A stretch of 64,000 nucleotides of DNA from Streptomyces fungicidicus (GCF_003665435.1 NZ_CP023407.1:1-64000); one strand, 5' to 3'; counted from the first letter of the stretch, positions 26,982 to 36,408 are shown. Made by a program: numbers and translations. Notes: generated by a model from the letters alone, not told the origin.

Positions 26982-29900
26982 TTATGACCACGCATCCTTT
27001 GTCTGGTCCTCAGCAAAGTTGCCCGCTGCGTCTCCGCCGACAGCACACGGGACCGCAGCGGCTGCGCCTACTACGGGACCTCCTCCAAGCGTGGCGCCGG
27101 CTACGCACGCAGTGGTGACGGCCTCGCCGAAAGCCCATCCGAAACTGATGGCCGCGGCCTCCCCCCATTGGCCTTCTTTGATTGCGCCTCCGAACTGGAT
27201 CGCGGTCTTCACGTCGCCCATGGGGGTAAGAGCGTCAGCGACATCACCGAAGCTGAGCAATCCGGTGGGGTCGATGCGGTTGACCGGGTCGCCTTCGGCG
27301 TAGAGGTAGGGGTTCTTCTCCTGGCCGGAGGGGTCGGGGCTGGTGAAGCGGCCGATGTTGGGGTCGTAGTAGCGGGCCTCGTAGTGGTAGAGGCCGGTGG
27401 GGTCCTGGTAGCCGCCGGCGAAGCGGTAGGGCTGCGGGACCTGCTCGCTGGTCGTGGTGCGCTGGACGCCGCGGGGGCTGTAGGCGTAGGTGTTCACCTT
27501 CGTGCCGGCCTCGTCGGCGAGCGCGACGACGGAGCCGAGCGCGTCGGTGAGGTAGTAGTACGACTTGCCCCCGGTCGTCATGGAGTTCAGCGTGCCCCCG
27601 GGTTCCCGGTTGAATCCCATGTCCACGCCGGCGGTCGTCTCGGCCGAGAGGCCGAGCGGGCCGTTGTGGAAGAAGGTGTCGCCGAGCTTGATCCGCTCGC
27701 TCTGATCGGTCGAGCCGTACTGGCCGGCGTAGGTCTTGGCGCCGACGGTGATCGACGTCATCTGGCTGTAGTCGGACCACTGTTCGCCGGTGCGCGTCCC
27801 CTCGGGTGTGGAGGCGGCGGCGGTCTCGTTGCCGAGCTTGTCGTAGGACCAGTTGGCCGTCGAGCCGTTCTTCGCGGTGATCTGCTGGGCGTCGTTGACG
27901 GTGTAGGTGGTGCCGCGCGGGCAGCCGGGGTCGACACCCTGGCTGGTGAGGTTGCCGGCCTGGTCGTAGCAGTACTGCCAGGAGGCCTTGAGGGTGGTGC
28001 CCTGGTCTTCCCTGGCGTAGGAGAAGCGGCCGGCGCTGTCGTAGGTGTAGGTGGTCTTCAGCCCGGTGACCGCGTCGGTGCGGGTGCGGATCTTGGCGCC
28101 GTCCTTGCCGGCGTTGGAGTAGGAGTAGGCGAGGTCGACCAGGGTGCCCTTGGGCGAGGTCGCCTTGATCTTCTCCGGACGGCTCGACTTGTCCGGGGTG
28201 ACGCTCTGGACGGTGCCGCCGGGGTAGGTGGTCGTGGTGCGGAAGTCGTTGTTGTTGTACTTGTACGTGGTCTTCTTGCCGGTCGGATCCTTCAGCTCGG
28301 TGAGCTTGTTGACCTCGTTCCACGTGTAGTCCGTGACGCCGGCCGGGTCCTCGTAAATGTCGACGTTGCCCGCGGGAGTGTAGGTGAGCTTGGTCTGCGA
28401 CCCGTTCTGCAGCGTGCGGATGGTCTCCCGGGAGAGCGGGTCGAACTCGTAGGTGGTGACGCCGGTGCTGTCGTCGCGCTGGCGGAGGTTGCCGTCGCCG
28501 TCGTAGTGGTAGCGGACGGTGTCGTTGGTGGAGGAGACCAGCTTGATCCGGTCGCGGTTGTCGTACTCGTAGACCGTCTTGATGCCGCGGCCGTCGGTCA
28601 CGGTCTCGGGGCGGCCGAGCGCGTCGTAGGTGTAGGTCGTTTCACCGAGTGGGGCGGGCGGGCTGACCTTGGACAGGTTGCCCTTGGCGTCATAGTCGAA
28701 CGATGTCGACACCGACTTGGTGGCCGACATGGTGGTGGTGACCTTGCAGGTCTGGCCCTCGAAGCCGTCGCAGGTCGGGGTGGCGGGGTTGTAGTCGAAG
28801 GACCGCTTGCCGCCGCCGGTTCCCGTCACCGCGACCGACTTGGTGTTGCCGGCCGTGTCATAGGTGTAGTCGCTCTTCTCGCCGTCGGCGCTGGTGAGTG
28901 TCTTCGGCAGGTCGGCGCCGGCGATGGTCTGGTAGCCGGTGAGGGTGGCGGTGGCGCCGGTGGGCAGCCTGGCGGAGGTGGGGTTGTTGCGGGTGTCCCA
29001 GCCGTAGGCGGTGACGTTGCCTGCGCCGGTGCCGACGCCCATGGCGTCTTCGGCGGTGTCGATGTTGTGGTTGGCGTCGAAGGTCCGCTTCCGGGTGTGG
29101 CCGAGGGCGTCGGTGACCTTGGTGACGCCGCCGTCGACGTTGTGCTCGTACTTCGTGGCGTGCTGCTCAGGGTCGGTGACCGTCGTGGTCCCAGCAGCGG
29201 ACGGGTCGGTGTTCGAGTACGCGTAGGTGTACGCCGGTCCCGTGTGTCCCGAGCCGTTGAAGTCGGTGGCCCTCAGCATGGAGCGGACGCGGTTGTCCTC
29301 GTCGTAGGTGAAGACCGTGACCCGCCCCTCCGGGGTGGTGATCTTCGTCAGGCGGCGGGAGGGGTCGTAGTCGAAGACGGTGGACTTGCCTTCCGTGTCC
29401 GTGGTCTTCACCAGATCGCCGGCCTCGTTGAGGTCGAAGACGGCGGTGCGGCCCGTGTGGTCCTTGGCCTGCCACTGGTTCGGGTACGTCTTGAGCAGGT
29501 CGACCCAGCGGCCCGAGCGGGTCTCGGTGAGCTTGAAGCCCTTGTGCTCGCTGCCGTCGTCGTGCTGTTCGACGGTGACGGTGCCGCGGTTCCTGTCGGT
29601 GACCTTCGTCAGCGTTCCGTGCTCGTCGTAGGTGTCCTTCGAGCCGGACTTGCGGTCGCTGAGGGTGTAGGTGCCGTCCGCGTTCTTCTTCAGGTCCTTC
29701 GAGTGGCCCTTGGGCGTGGTGTAGGTGCCGTCGGCGTTCGCGTCGAAGCGGACGGCGGCGCCGGTGGAGTCGTAGAGGACGACTTCGTTGCTGAAGAGGT
29801 GGAGATAGCGCTCGTACTCCTGCCACCACCGCTGGGAGACCTTGCCCCAGGGCGCGTCGAAGGAGTTGTACGTCCGCGCCAGGCGCAGCGTCTTGCCCAC

Positions 29901-30389
29901 GCCCGCGACCTGGAAGTCGGTGCCGGCGAGCATCAGGTTGCCGGTGGACAGGTTGATCCGGGCCACCAGGGAGTCGGTGATCCGGAAGTCGGACATCTGG
30001 TGCCAGGGCACGGCTCCCTGGTCCTCGGGCACGTACACCGTCACAGCGGCGTCGGACGCGGCCGACCGGGACGACGCCTTCGGCGGCGTCGGTGGCTCAC
30101 CGGTAAGGGCGCGCTCCTTCTGCTCGGCCCGCCAGGCGGCCTGCTCCTTGGTCGGCGCGGCCTCCTCCTGACCAGGCACCGGCCTGGTGTCACCGACCTT
30201 GACGGGTGGTTCCTCGAAGTCGGTCTTCTTGCCCCAAGACGAGGTCGGTCCCGGATCCGCCGGCGACGGTGCGGCCAACGCCGGTACTGCCGGGGCCACC
30301 AGGGACAGCGCCGCGAGCGCGGCTATCAGCCCGAAGCGCGACGATCTGCGGGCACGCCGAAACGGCGTGCGTATGGCACGCGAGTGCAT
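26982..30389 (-). CDS. secreted RHS/YD-repeat protein with hydrophobic tip
   Basis: 1135 residues. A Sec-type signal peptide (basic RRARRSSR, hydrophobic core, PALAA cleavage) starts at the ATG 30389, which has GGGGGAAG upstream; the frame extends 13 codons further without a ribosome site. RHS core: many YD repeats (TYDEDNRV, YEYDNRDRI, YDALGRP) and the standard end YYDPNIGRFTSPDP, YLYAEGDPVNRIDPTG. The last 92 residues after DPTG are a Gly/Ala-rich hydrophobic tip (ISFGWAFGEAVTTAC, GATLGGGPVVGAAAAV), more like a membrane-active or linker domain than an enzyme. RHS shells encapsulate and deliver such tips. Confidence 0.9.
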   Translation of the reverse strand: MHSRAIRTPFRRARRSSRFGLIAALAALSLVAPAVPALAAPSPADPGPTSSWGKKTDFEEPPVKVGDTRPVPGQEEAAPTKEQAAWRAEQKERALTGEPPTPPKASSRSAASDAAVTVYVPEDQGAVPWHQMSDFRITDSLVARINLSTGNLMLAGTDFQVAGVGKTLRLARTYNSFDAPWGKVSQRWWQEYERYLHLFSNEVVLYDSTGAAVRFDANADGTYTTPKGHSKDLKKNADGTYTLSDRKSGSKDTYDEHGTLTKVTDRNRGTVTVEQHDDGSEHKGFKLTETRSGRWVDLLKTYPNQWQAKDHTGRTAVFDLNEAGDLVKTTDTEGKSTVFDYDPSRRLTKITTPEGRVTVFTYDEDNRVRSMLRATDFNGSGHTGPAYTYAYSNTDPSAAGTTTVTDPEQHATKYEHNVDGGVTKVTDALGHTRKRTFDANHNIDTAEDAMGVGTGAGNVTAYGWDTRNNPTSARLPTGATATLTGYQTIAGADLPKTLTSADGEKSDYTYDTAGNTKSVAVTGTGGGKRSFDYNPATPTCDGFEGQTCKVTTTMSATKSVSTSFDYDAKGNLSKVSPPAPLGETTYTYDALGRPETVTDGRGIKTVYEYDNRDRIKLVSSTNDTVRYHYDGDGNLRQRDDSTGVTTYEFDPLSRETIRTLQNGSQTKLTYTPAGNVDIYEDPAGVTDYTWNEVNKLTELKDPTGKKTTYKYNNNDFRTTTTYPGGTVQSVTPDKSSRPEKIKATSPKGTLVDLAYSYSNAGKDGAKIRTRTDAVTGLKTTYTYDSAGRFSYAREDQGTTLKASWQYCYDQAGNLTSQGVDPGCPRGTTYTVNDAQQITAKNGSTANWSYDKLGNETAAASTPEGTRTGEQWSDYSQMTSITVGAKTYAGQYGSTDQSERIKLGDTFFHNGPLGLSAETTAGVDMGFNREPGGTLNSMTTGGKSYYYLTDALGSVVALADEAGTKVNTYAYSPRGVQRTTTSEQVPQPYRFAGGYQDPTGLYHYEARYYDPNIGRFTSPDPSGQEKNPYLYAEGDPVNRIDPTGLLSFGDVADALTPMGDVKTAIQFGGAIKEGQWGEAAAISFGWAFGEAVTTACVAGATLGGGPVVGAAAAVPCAVGGDAAGNFAEDQTKDAWS

Positions 30390-30898
30390 CAACTTCCCCC
30401 CACAGGAAGACAGACACGGCAACCCCAACGGTCACCGCGGACTCACAACCTGTCACAAGAAGCACACAAAACAGCCCGCCCTCCCCCCGAAACGCATATG
30501 CATTCCGTCCGGAATAAGCCCCATCGCTTCTATGAGTCATACATGAACGAAGAGGTATGAAGCGGACGCAGATCGGATGGGTGAAGCGGTTCCGCTATCG
30601 ATCCACCTGGAAAACCTGGCTTGAATCGAACGAATTGACCTCTTCCCGGAAGCAAGTGGTCAACGAGAGGCGCTTTCAAGACAGGTTCAGACCTGACTTG
30701 ATCTTCCCGTCGAGCCCGGCCCCCAAGGGTTCCGTGGTCGTCACGGCACGCCACCGAGCCCCAGGAAGTTGTCTTAGAGCAATGGTCGAACGTGGGGCAG
30801 GGCTGCAAGCCCTCCCCCACGGCATGCACACTTGCCGCGCCCTGCATGCGTGGTCCCCCAGCCCGCGGCAACCGCCCCTGCTGCAAAGGACCCCTGAC
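30390..30898. other. RHS upstream region, no gene
   Basis: About 500 bp between the divergent RHS gene and the small gene at 30899. It contains the palindromic sites described separately and a hairpin AGGGCT-GCA-AGCCCT within GGGGC...CCCCC (about 30797-30819). The plus-strand open frame through here lacks a good start and codon bias. Confidence 0.4.
30494..30515. promoter_or_regulatory. palindromes in RHS promoter region
   Basis: GCATATGC (30494-30501) is followed directly by ATTCCG-TC-CGGAAT (30502-30515), about 105 bp before the RHS start. They lie in an AT-richer pocket and are a plausible operator. No regulator is identified. Confidence 0.35.
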
Positions 30899-31219
30899 AT
30901 GAGCGTGCCCGGAAGACGCCGAGCCTGCCCGCACCCCACCCGCGGGCGCCGCGCCGACACCGACCGCACCGCTCGCGCCGTGCAGCGGACCGGCCGGCTG
31001 CTGTGCTGGAGCCTGGCCGCCGGCATGGCCGGCGCCGCGACCGAGGCTCTGTTCCACCCCGGAGCCGGCTGGTGGCCGCTCCTGTGGCCCCTGCCCTGGT
31101 ACCTCACCCCCGCCAGCGCCCTCACCTGGGGCATCCTGCGCCTACGCGAGAAAACAGCACGCCGGCCACCAGACGACCACGACGACCTCCCGGCGGAGGA
31201 GCACGGGCAAGCAGCCTGA
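30899..31219 (+). CDS. small membrane protein
   Basis: 106 residues from the ATG at 30899, which has AAAGGA 8 bases upstream. A basic N-terminus (RRRACPHPTRGRRADT) is followed by two hydrophobic segments (about 43-60 and 65-85, rich in Trp, Leu and Pro) and an acidic tail DDHDDLPAEEHG. No family recognised. It is divergent from the RHS gene. Confidence 0.5.
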   Translation: MSVPGRRRACPHPTRGRRADTDRTARAVQRTGRLLCWSLAAGMAGAATEALFHPGAGWWPLLWPLPWYLTPASALTWGILRLREKTARRPPDDHDDLPAEEHGQAA

Positions 31220-31445
31220 TGCACAGGCGCGCTGACCCTGCTGCGGTCGCTCCCCCACGCCTTCATCAGGCTGCCCCGTAGCGCTGCAGTCCCGCCCCCC
31301 AAACGGTCTGCCGCAGAGGCAAGACGGTGCTCAGCGCAGGAAGGCCCGGACGGCTCCCGGCCATGCCCGCAGTGCGGCCCGGCCTCTGGGACAGTGCTCT
31401 CGCCGTGCGTAGGGTCGGACGGGTGACGAGGAGGCAGACACCCCC

Positions 31446-31667
31446 GTGCCGGTGCCCTCTGCGGAGACGGCTGCCGCGGCGGCCGCGTTCCTGGACGGGC
31501 AGAAAATCACCGCTTCCCAGTGCGGGGGCTGCGGCAAAGAGATCTACGGCATCAAGGGCCGGTACTCGTGTGCCTGCGGGTGGACGAACCCCTGGTGGGA
31601 GGGGCACGGGGACCTGCCGGCCGCCGAAACCGACCCCGACTGGCCCGGCCACGTCGCGCAACCCTGA
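31446..31667 (+). CDS. small zinc-ribbon protein
   Basis: 73 residues with CGGCGKEI...YSCACGWTNPWW, i.e. two Cys-x2-Cys or Cys-x-Cys pairs typical of a zinc ribbon, and an Ala-rich N-terminal helix. The GTG at 31446 follows an AGGAGG about 11 bases upstream, slightly long, so the second GTG two codons later is possible. No partner is evident. Confidence 0.55.
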   Translation: MPVPSAETAAAAAAFLDGQKITASQCGGCGKEIYGIKGRYSCACGWTNPWWEGHGDLPAAETDPDWPGHVAQP

Positions 31668-31788
31668 CCCTGCGTCCCCCCCTGGTGGGGCTGCTGATGG
31701 CTGCTGGTGCACCGTGCCGGGCTTGTACGCCTGTGCGCCCTGCCGCGCGCGCTCCCGGCCTGCCGGGCGGCGTCGCACGGTCGAGCGT

Positions 31789-32016
31789 ATGGCGGATGCG
31801 CAGGTACAGGCGTGTGCGGGGCGCGGAGACGGTTCGGACTGCCCGAACGGGGAGAACGACGACATCGGTGTGCTGGTGGACGGGGTGCGGTGCGAGGAGT
31901 GCCAGCACCACTACGAGCTGGACCACGCGGAGTCGGCACGGCGGCTGCCCGTGGACGAGGGGTTGACGCGGCCGCACGGAGACCCGCGGGAAGCCGGGCC
32001 GGGGACCGCGGCGTAG
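31789..32016 (+). CDS. small Cys-rich hypothetical protein
   Basis: 75 residues with four Cys, including GVRCEECQHHYELDH, which could bind a metal with the earlier CPNGENDD segment. It is hydrophilic throughout. It is the second small metal-binding-looking ORF in a row on this strand. The start at 31789 is chosen by codon bias rather than a strong ribosome site. Function unknown. Confidence 0.4.
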   Translation: MADAQVQACAGRGDGSDCPNGENDDIGVLVDGVRCEECQHHYELDHAESARRLPVDEGLTRPHGDPREAGPGTAA

Positions 32017-32338
32017 ACCGATGACCTGCCGGCCCTGGTGGAGTGCTGATGGTGCCGAGGGGACTTCACTAACGCCGGTCCACATGCCGACACAACGACG
32101 TGCCCGAGCCCGCCTACCGCGCATCTTCGAACGCAGAACGGCCCGCGGGGCGGTGTGCACCTGGCGACGGGACTGGGCGTGGACCGGCCGGGCGGGTGGG
32201 GTGATGCGGTCAGCCGGCGGGGAGGACCGAGGACGATGGCAATGCTCACGATTGCGCTCCGGAGGACCCCTGCGTCGGCCGAGAGGCCGGTCAGACGGGG
32301 CCCCCAAGGTGAGGATCGCGGCCGACCGGATCCAGGCG
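32017..32338. other. intergenic, nothing recognised
   Basis: About 320 bp before the long hairpin. No supported gene and no repeats were seen apart from the GC-rich composition. Confidence 0.35.
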
Positions 32339-32398
32339 CGCGCCTGACGGGGGCGGAGCCGGGTCGTGGAAGATCCGGCTCCGCCCCCGTCAGGCGCG
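32339..32398. terminator. 24-bp perfect-stem bidirectional hairpin
   Basis: Bases 32339-32362 pair without mismatch with 32375-32398 across a 12-base loop. It sits 20 bp after the stop of the minus-strand SRPBCC gene and faces the plus-strand small genes, so it can terminate both directions. Confidence 0.85.
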
Positions 32399-32417
32399 GT
32401 TCGAAAGTCTCCGCTTC

Positions 32418-32843
32418 TCAGGTTGCCGCCGCGGTCTCCGCGAGCTTTTGGAACTCTCCCAGGTCGTAGTTGGCGAGCGTGGAGTCCAGGTTCGTCAGCG
32501 CGCCCAGGTGTTCGATGAAGCCCTTGGGGTCGTACTCGATCTGGAGGGTGACCCTGCTCGTCGTGTCGCTGAGCCGGTGGAAGGTGACGACGCCCGCGTG
32601 GTCCACCCCCTCCGTGGTCCGCCAGGCGATCCGGTTCTCCTCCACTACCTCGGTGAGCTCGGCGACGAAGTTCCTGTCCGCGCCGGGCAGGGCAAGCTGC
32701 CAGGCGAATCGGCGCTCGTCCAAGGGCTGAACCAGGCGGACGTGGCTCAGGAACGACGGCCACCTCGTCACGTCGCTCCACAGGGACCAGGTCACGGACA
32801 CGGGGGCATTGATGTCGACCGTCTCTACCAGGGAAGAGGACAC
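32418..32843 (-). CDS. SRPBCC (START-like) family protein
   Basis: 141 residues with the SRPBCC pattern: ETVDINAPVSVTWSLWSDVT at the N-terminus, W.SFLSHV, a central beta-rich part with RIAWRTTEGVDHAGVVTFH, VTLQIEYDP, and a long C-terminal helix (ANYDLGEFQKLAETAA). These proteins bind hydrophobic ligands in a helix-grip fold, often as cyclases or stress proteins. The GTG at 32843 has GGAAGG 6 bases upstream, so the longer frame is rejected. It is monocistronic with its own terminator. Confidence 0.8.
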   Translation of the reverse strand: MSSSLVETVDINAPVSVTWSLWSDVTRWPSFLSHVRLVQPLDERRFAWQLALPGADRNFVAELTEVVEENRIAWRTTEGVDHAGVVTFHRLSDTTSRVTLQIEYDPKGFIEHLGALTNLDSTLANYDLGEFQKLAETAAAT

Positions 32844-33166
32844 GCGGCACCTTCCTCGCTCGCTCGGGCCTGGGCTTGGTCCACCGCAGGCGGTACACGG
32901 ACGGGTCCCTGTTACCCGCAAGGGGTCGCCGCACACGGCAACGACCGGAACGGCTACCTGGTTTCGCTCGTGAATGTCGACGAGAAGCGGTTCTGGCTCA
33001 CTTTCCGTGGAGGGCTAACTGAACGTAATGTCGACCTCCTATGACCAGCGGTGAGAGGCTGACGTGAGCCAGTACTACGACTTGGTGTGGGCGATCGCGT
33101 ATTTCCCCACGGGAACGTTCACGTAATTCCCCAGGTGCTCGTCCGTCAGCACGCAGTGAGGCCCTA
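32844..33166. other. intergenic up to IS481, nothing recognised
   Basis: About 320 bp with no supported gene. Short open frames on both strands lack ribosome sites. Confidence 0.35.
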
Positions 33167-34126
33167 CTAGGTGTGTTGTTCGGGCAGGTTGGTGACGCGG
33201 CTGGCTGGTGGGTGGCCGCCGATGCCGGTGTGGGGTCGGTGGTAGTTTTACCAGTCCAGCCAGTCGGGAAACGCTGTCTGGCGTTCGCGGTCTGTGGTGT
33301 AGGGCCGGTGGTAGGCCCATTCGTCGAGCAGGGTGCGGTGGAAGCGTTCGACCTTTCCGTTGGTCTGGGGTCGCCAGGGCTTGGTCCAGCGGGGGCTGAT
33401 GCCCAGGTCGTGGCAGGTCTGGCGCCAGGTGTTCTTGGTGTGGGCCCAGGCGTTGTCGGTGAGGACCCGTTCGATCGTGATGCCGTGTGCGGCGAACCAG
33501 GCGGCGGCCCGGGTGAGGAAGCCGGCGCAGGTGGTGGCCTTCTCGTCGGGGAGGTCTTCGGTGTAGGCGAGGCGGGTGTGGTCGTCCAGGGCGGTGTGCA
33601 GGTAGGCGTATCCGGTGCCGTTGCGGCGGTCCTGGTTGGCTCTGCCTGCTGCGCGGCCGAGGACCTTGTGGCCACCGCCGTCGGGGATGCGGCCGAGTTT
33701 CTTGACGTCGATGTGGGCCAGTTCCCCGGGCCGGGCACGCTCGTAGCGGCGCACGGGCTCGCCAGTGGCCCGGTCCAGCGTGGCCAGTGCGGGCAGGCCG
33801 TGCCGCAGGAGGATGCGGTGCGCGGTCGAGGCGGCGATGCCGCAACGGGCAGCCAGCCGCACCGGACCGATCCGGTGTTCGAGTCGCAGCCGCACCACCT
33901 GCTGTTCGACCGGGGCGGGCGTCTGGCGCGGGCTGTGGTGGGGGCGGCTGGAGCGGTCGAGCATCCGGGCCGGGCCCAGTTGCCGGTAGCGGCCCGCCCA
34001 CCGGGCGGCGGTGGTGTGGCTGACCTGGAAGCGTTCCGCGGCCCGCCGCAACGGCCAGCCTTCGTCCACGACGCACCGGGCCAGGCGAAGCCGTCCGGTC
34101 GGAGTCAGCGGGGCGTTACGGTGGGA
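33167..34126 (-). pseudogene. IS481 transposase with premature stop
   Basis: The GTG at 34126 has AGGAGG 5 bases upstream. HTH region: LARCVVDEGWPLRRAAERFQ. Integrase core: HIDVKKLGRI, RVLTDNAWAH and TNGKVERFHRTL provide the D, D and E. A TAA at 33247 interrupts after FPDWLDW; reading through gives NYHRPHTGIGGHPPASRVTN and the family's usual end at the stop 33167. A Tyr codon probably became TAA. The catalytic core is upstream of the stop, so residual activity is conceivable. Confidence 0.8.
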
Positions 34127-34242
34127 CACGAGGGCCTCCTGCGGTCGGTGCAGATGTCGCAATCCACACCGAACCCAGAAGGCCCTCACCCGTTCAAGCA
34201 CCCAGCACGCGTGTCACCAACGTCCCGGGACAGCACAACTAG
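33167..34242 (-). mobile_element. IS481-family element
   Basis: Terminal inverted repeats 33167-33199 and 34210-34242 match at 26 of 33 positions (outer CTAG, inner GTTGGTGAC). One transposase gene fills the element. No clear target duplication was seen. Confidence 0.8.
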
Positions 34243-34275
34243 GGCGTGTGTCGGAAGTGCTCTAGGTTGGCTGAC

Positions 34276-34797
34276 GTGACTGGGCGGGGGCGGAGTTATC
34301 GATATGTCGGACCGGTCGAGCTGAAGGCTGCAGTACGGCCTGGTGACGGCGGGCGTCGTATCGGCTCGGCGGCTGACTTCGACGGCTGGATCACGGAGCA
34401 ATCGGCGGCCGAACTGGCCGAACCGTTCACGTTCGTGGTCGGCGTGGACGGTGTGCTTCGGCTGGCGCCGCGCCGGAGCGAGCACGTGGCCTGTGCCGGC
34501 GGAGACATGGTCCTGAGCGCTGGTGAGATCAGCTTCATGCGCGAGGCAGACCGGTGGACCGTGAGCGAGGTCAGCAACCAGTCCACCGGCTACTGCCCAG
34601 ATGTCACCTCCTGGGCGGAAGTCGCCCGCGCCCTGGACGCTGCAGAGCTCCAGCGGCCATCCGGCTTCACCCACGAGGTGGTGTTCCGGCGATGCCCCGA
34701 CTGCCAGGAGCGCAACATCGTCCGTGAGGACGACTTCGTCTGCGTCTTCTGCGGCAGCGATTTGCCCGCGGCATGGAACGTGGATCCCGCCACGTGA
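34276..34797 (+). CDS. conserved Streptomyces hypothetical protein with zinc ribbon
   Basis: About 173 residues. YRYVGPVELKAAVRPGDGG opens the domain and TFVVGVDGVLRLAPRRSEHV forms a beta-rich core. VSEVSNQSTGYCPDVTSW is a motif I recall from a widespread but unnamed actinobacterial family, and the C-terminus is a zinc ribbon (CPDC...CVFCG). The GTG at 34276 is chosen because the frame upstream runs into the IS481 end at 34242. If the original start lay further upstream, the insertion has clipped the promoter. Confidence 0.65.
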   Translation: MTGRGRSYRYVGPVELKAAVRPGDGGRRIGSAADFDGWITEQSAAELAEPFTFVVGVDGVLRLAPRRSEHVACAGGDMVLSAGEISFMREADRWTVSEVSNQSTGYCPDVTSWAEVARALDAAELQRPSGFTHEVVFRRCPDCQERNIVREDDFVCVFCGSDLPAAWNVDPAT

Positions 34798-34807
34798 CGG
34801 CCCAAAG

Positions 34808-35682
34808 TCACAGCCACTCGCTGATGGTCGCGACCAGCACGGTCGCCTCGTAGCGGACGGCGAGCTTGTCGTATCGCGTGGCGACAGCACGGTGTCTCTT
34901 GAGACGGTTGATCCCGCACTCGACCGCATGGCGCTGGCGGTAGTCGGCCGGGTCGAAGCGCGGCGGCCGACCGCCGCGGGAGCCGGGCTTCTGGCGGTTG
35001 CGTGCCTGGTCGGCCTTGTCCGGGATGGTGCATCGGATTCCGCGTCGGCGCAGGCAGGCGCGATTGTTGCGGGAGGCGTACACCTTGTCAGCCCGCACCC
35101 GATCGGGACGAACGCGTGGCCGACCCGGCCCGAGGCGGGGCACGCGAACCTTCTCCAGCACCGGTTCGAATTGCGGCGAGTCTCCACGCTGCCCTGCCGT
35201 CACCACGATCGACAGGGGCTTCTGACCCTGTTCGACGGCCAAGTGCAGCTTGGTGGTAACCCGCCGCGCGAGCGCCCCAACCCATGATCACGAGACTCGG
35301 TGAACACGCCACCCGGCGGTTCCTTCTGCAGATCACCCTGCCTGCGAGCTCCGGCCGCATGCTGGTGAGCGCGGCAGACCGTGGAGTCGACGCTGAGGTC
35401 CCACGTGATTGCGCCCTTCGCATCGGCCAGGGACTGGAGGCGGGTGAGGATGCGGTGCCAGGTGCCGTTCCGCTGCCATCCACGGAACAGGTCGTAAACC
35501 CGGTTCCAGGGCCCGTACTCGACAGGGATGTCCCGCCACGGCACACCGGTCCGGACACGGAACCGTATGCCGTTGATCAGCTGCCGCCGAGGCCACACAG
35601 GCGGCCGCCCCACCTTCGTCCCCTTCGGCAACAACGGCCCCAGCACCGCCCACTGCTCGTCCGTGAGATCTCCCCGACCCAT
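34808..35682 (-). pseudogene. IS5-family transposase D, frameshifted
   Basis: Frame one from 35682 reads DLTDEQWAVLGPLLPKG, GVPWRDIPVEYGPW and DLSVDSTVCRAHQHAAG. Near 35270 one base is missing (GGC GGG TT-ACC); frame two resumes [34 protein letters not shown] and [20 protein letters not shown] -1 slip could also bridge the frames, as in some IS5 subgroups. It is a different IS5 subgroup from elements A-C. The terminal repeats could not be assigned. Confidence 0.75.
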
Positions 35683-35699
35683 GAACCGTGATCATTCAC

Positions 35700-35982
35700 A
35701 GCCCCAAGATCCACTTTCGACACACGGCCTAGAACGGAAGGGGTGAGGGCCTTCCGTTCCTTCGTGAGGCGCTTCCCCGGAGCGCGTCGGTCGCCAGGCG
35801 GTGTGTGTGGGAGGGGAGGCCATCGTCCGGCACGCTGCGGTTGGTCTGGCCCTTGCCGTGGATGTCGGTGAGCTCGGTGGCGATGCGGTTGTGGGTGGTC
35901 GTGGCCGGCACCCGGGCCGCTTTCAGCGGCGCGACCGTGTGGCGGGTCAGTTCCGGACGACGGCCACCTGCTGAGTGAGGAA
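35700..35982. other. decayed DNA between IS and ridA-like gene
   Basis: A minus-strand stretch (35729-35911: TTTHNRIATELTDIHGKGQT) looks protein-like but has no recognisable family, start site or continuation. Probably an IS-associated relic. Confidence 0.3.
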
Positions 35983-36408
35983 TCAGTTCCTGGAGCCGGC
36001 GATCGCGGTGACGCGGATCTCCACCCGCATGGCGGCGAGGCCGAGCACCGTGACTCCGGTTTCGGTCCAGATCGGCGCGCGTCCGTCGAGGCGGAGACGG
36101 AACTGCTCGGCCATGATGCGGTTGACGTCCTCGCTGATGGCGTCCTCACCGGGTGCGACCTTGTGGTATGAGTTGACGTGGATGACGTCCTGCCAGGTCG
36201 CGCCGACCGTGTCGAGCGCGCGCCCCACGTTCTCGAAGGCCTGGACGATCTCGTCCTCCAGCGAGTCGGGGATGTTCAGGTCATCGTCCACGCCTCCTTG
36301 GCCCGAGATCTCGACCCGGTCCCCGACGCGGACGGCGCTGCTGTAGCCGAGGGCTTCGTGAAGCTTCTCGCCATAGCCCGGAACGACGCCGAAAGTGACG
36401 GTGCTCAT
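35983..36408 (-). CDS. RidA (YjgF/UK114) family protein
   Basis: 141 residues with the family's fold signatures: YSSAVRVGDRVEISGQGG, QAFENVGRALDTVGATWQDV, VNSYHKVA, and the C-terminal MRVEIRVTAIAG. RidA enzymes hydrolyse reactive enamines/imines; members with variations of the C-terminal Arg-x-x-V-E motif act on other substrates. Here the motif reads MRVEIRV, with an Arg before V-E. The ATG at 36408 has AAGGAG 5 bases upstream. It is divergent from a MarR gene and shares its operator region, so regulation by that MarR is likely. Confidence 0.85.
   Translation of the reverse strand: MSTVTFGVVPGYGEKLHEALGYSSAVRVGDRVEISGQGGVDDDLNIPDSLEDEIVQAFENVGRALDTVGATWQDVIHVNSYHKVAPGEDAISEDVNRIMAEQFRLRLDGRAPIWTETGVTVLGLAAMRVEIRVTAIAGSRN

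Noticed and set aside
27168..30560. 1130-codon open frame on the plus strand across the RHS gene
   Set aside because: It is the GC-biased antisense shadow of the RHS repeats; the minus strand carries the signal peptide, YD repeats and the DPTG end.
30797..30819. intrinsic terminator in the RHS upstream region
   Set aside because: The hairpin is real but no transcript ending there can be identified, so no function is assigned.
35577..36149. 190-codon minus frame upstream of the IS5 copy D
   Set aside because: Low-complexity Arg/Pro/Ser sequence, antisense or off-frame to ridA at its left end; no homology pattern.
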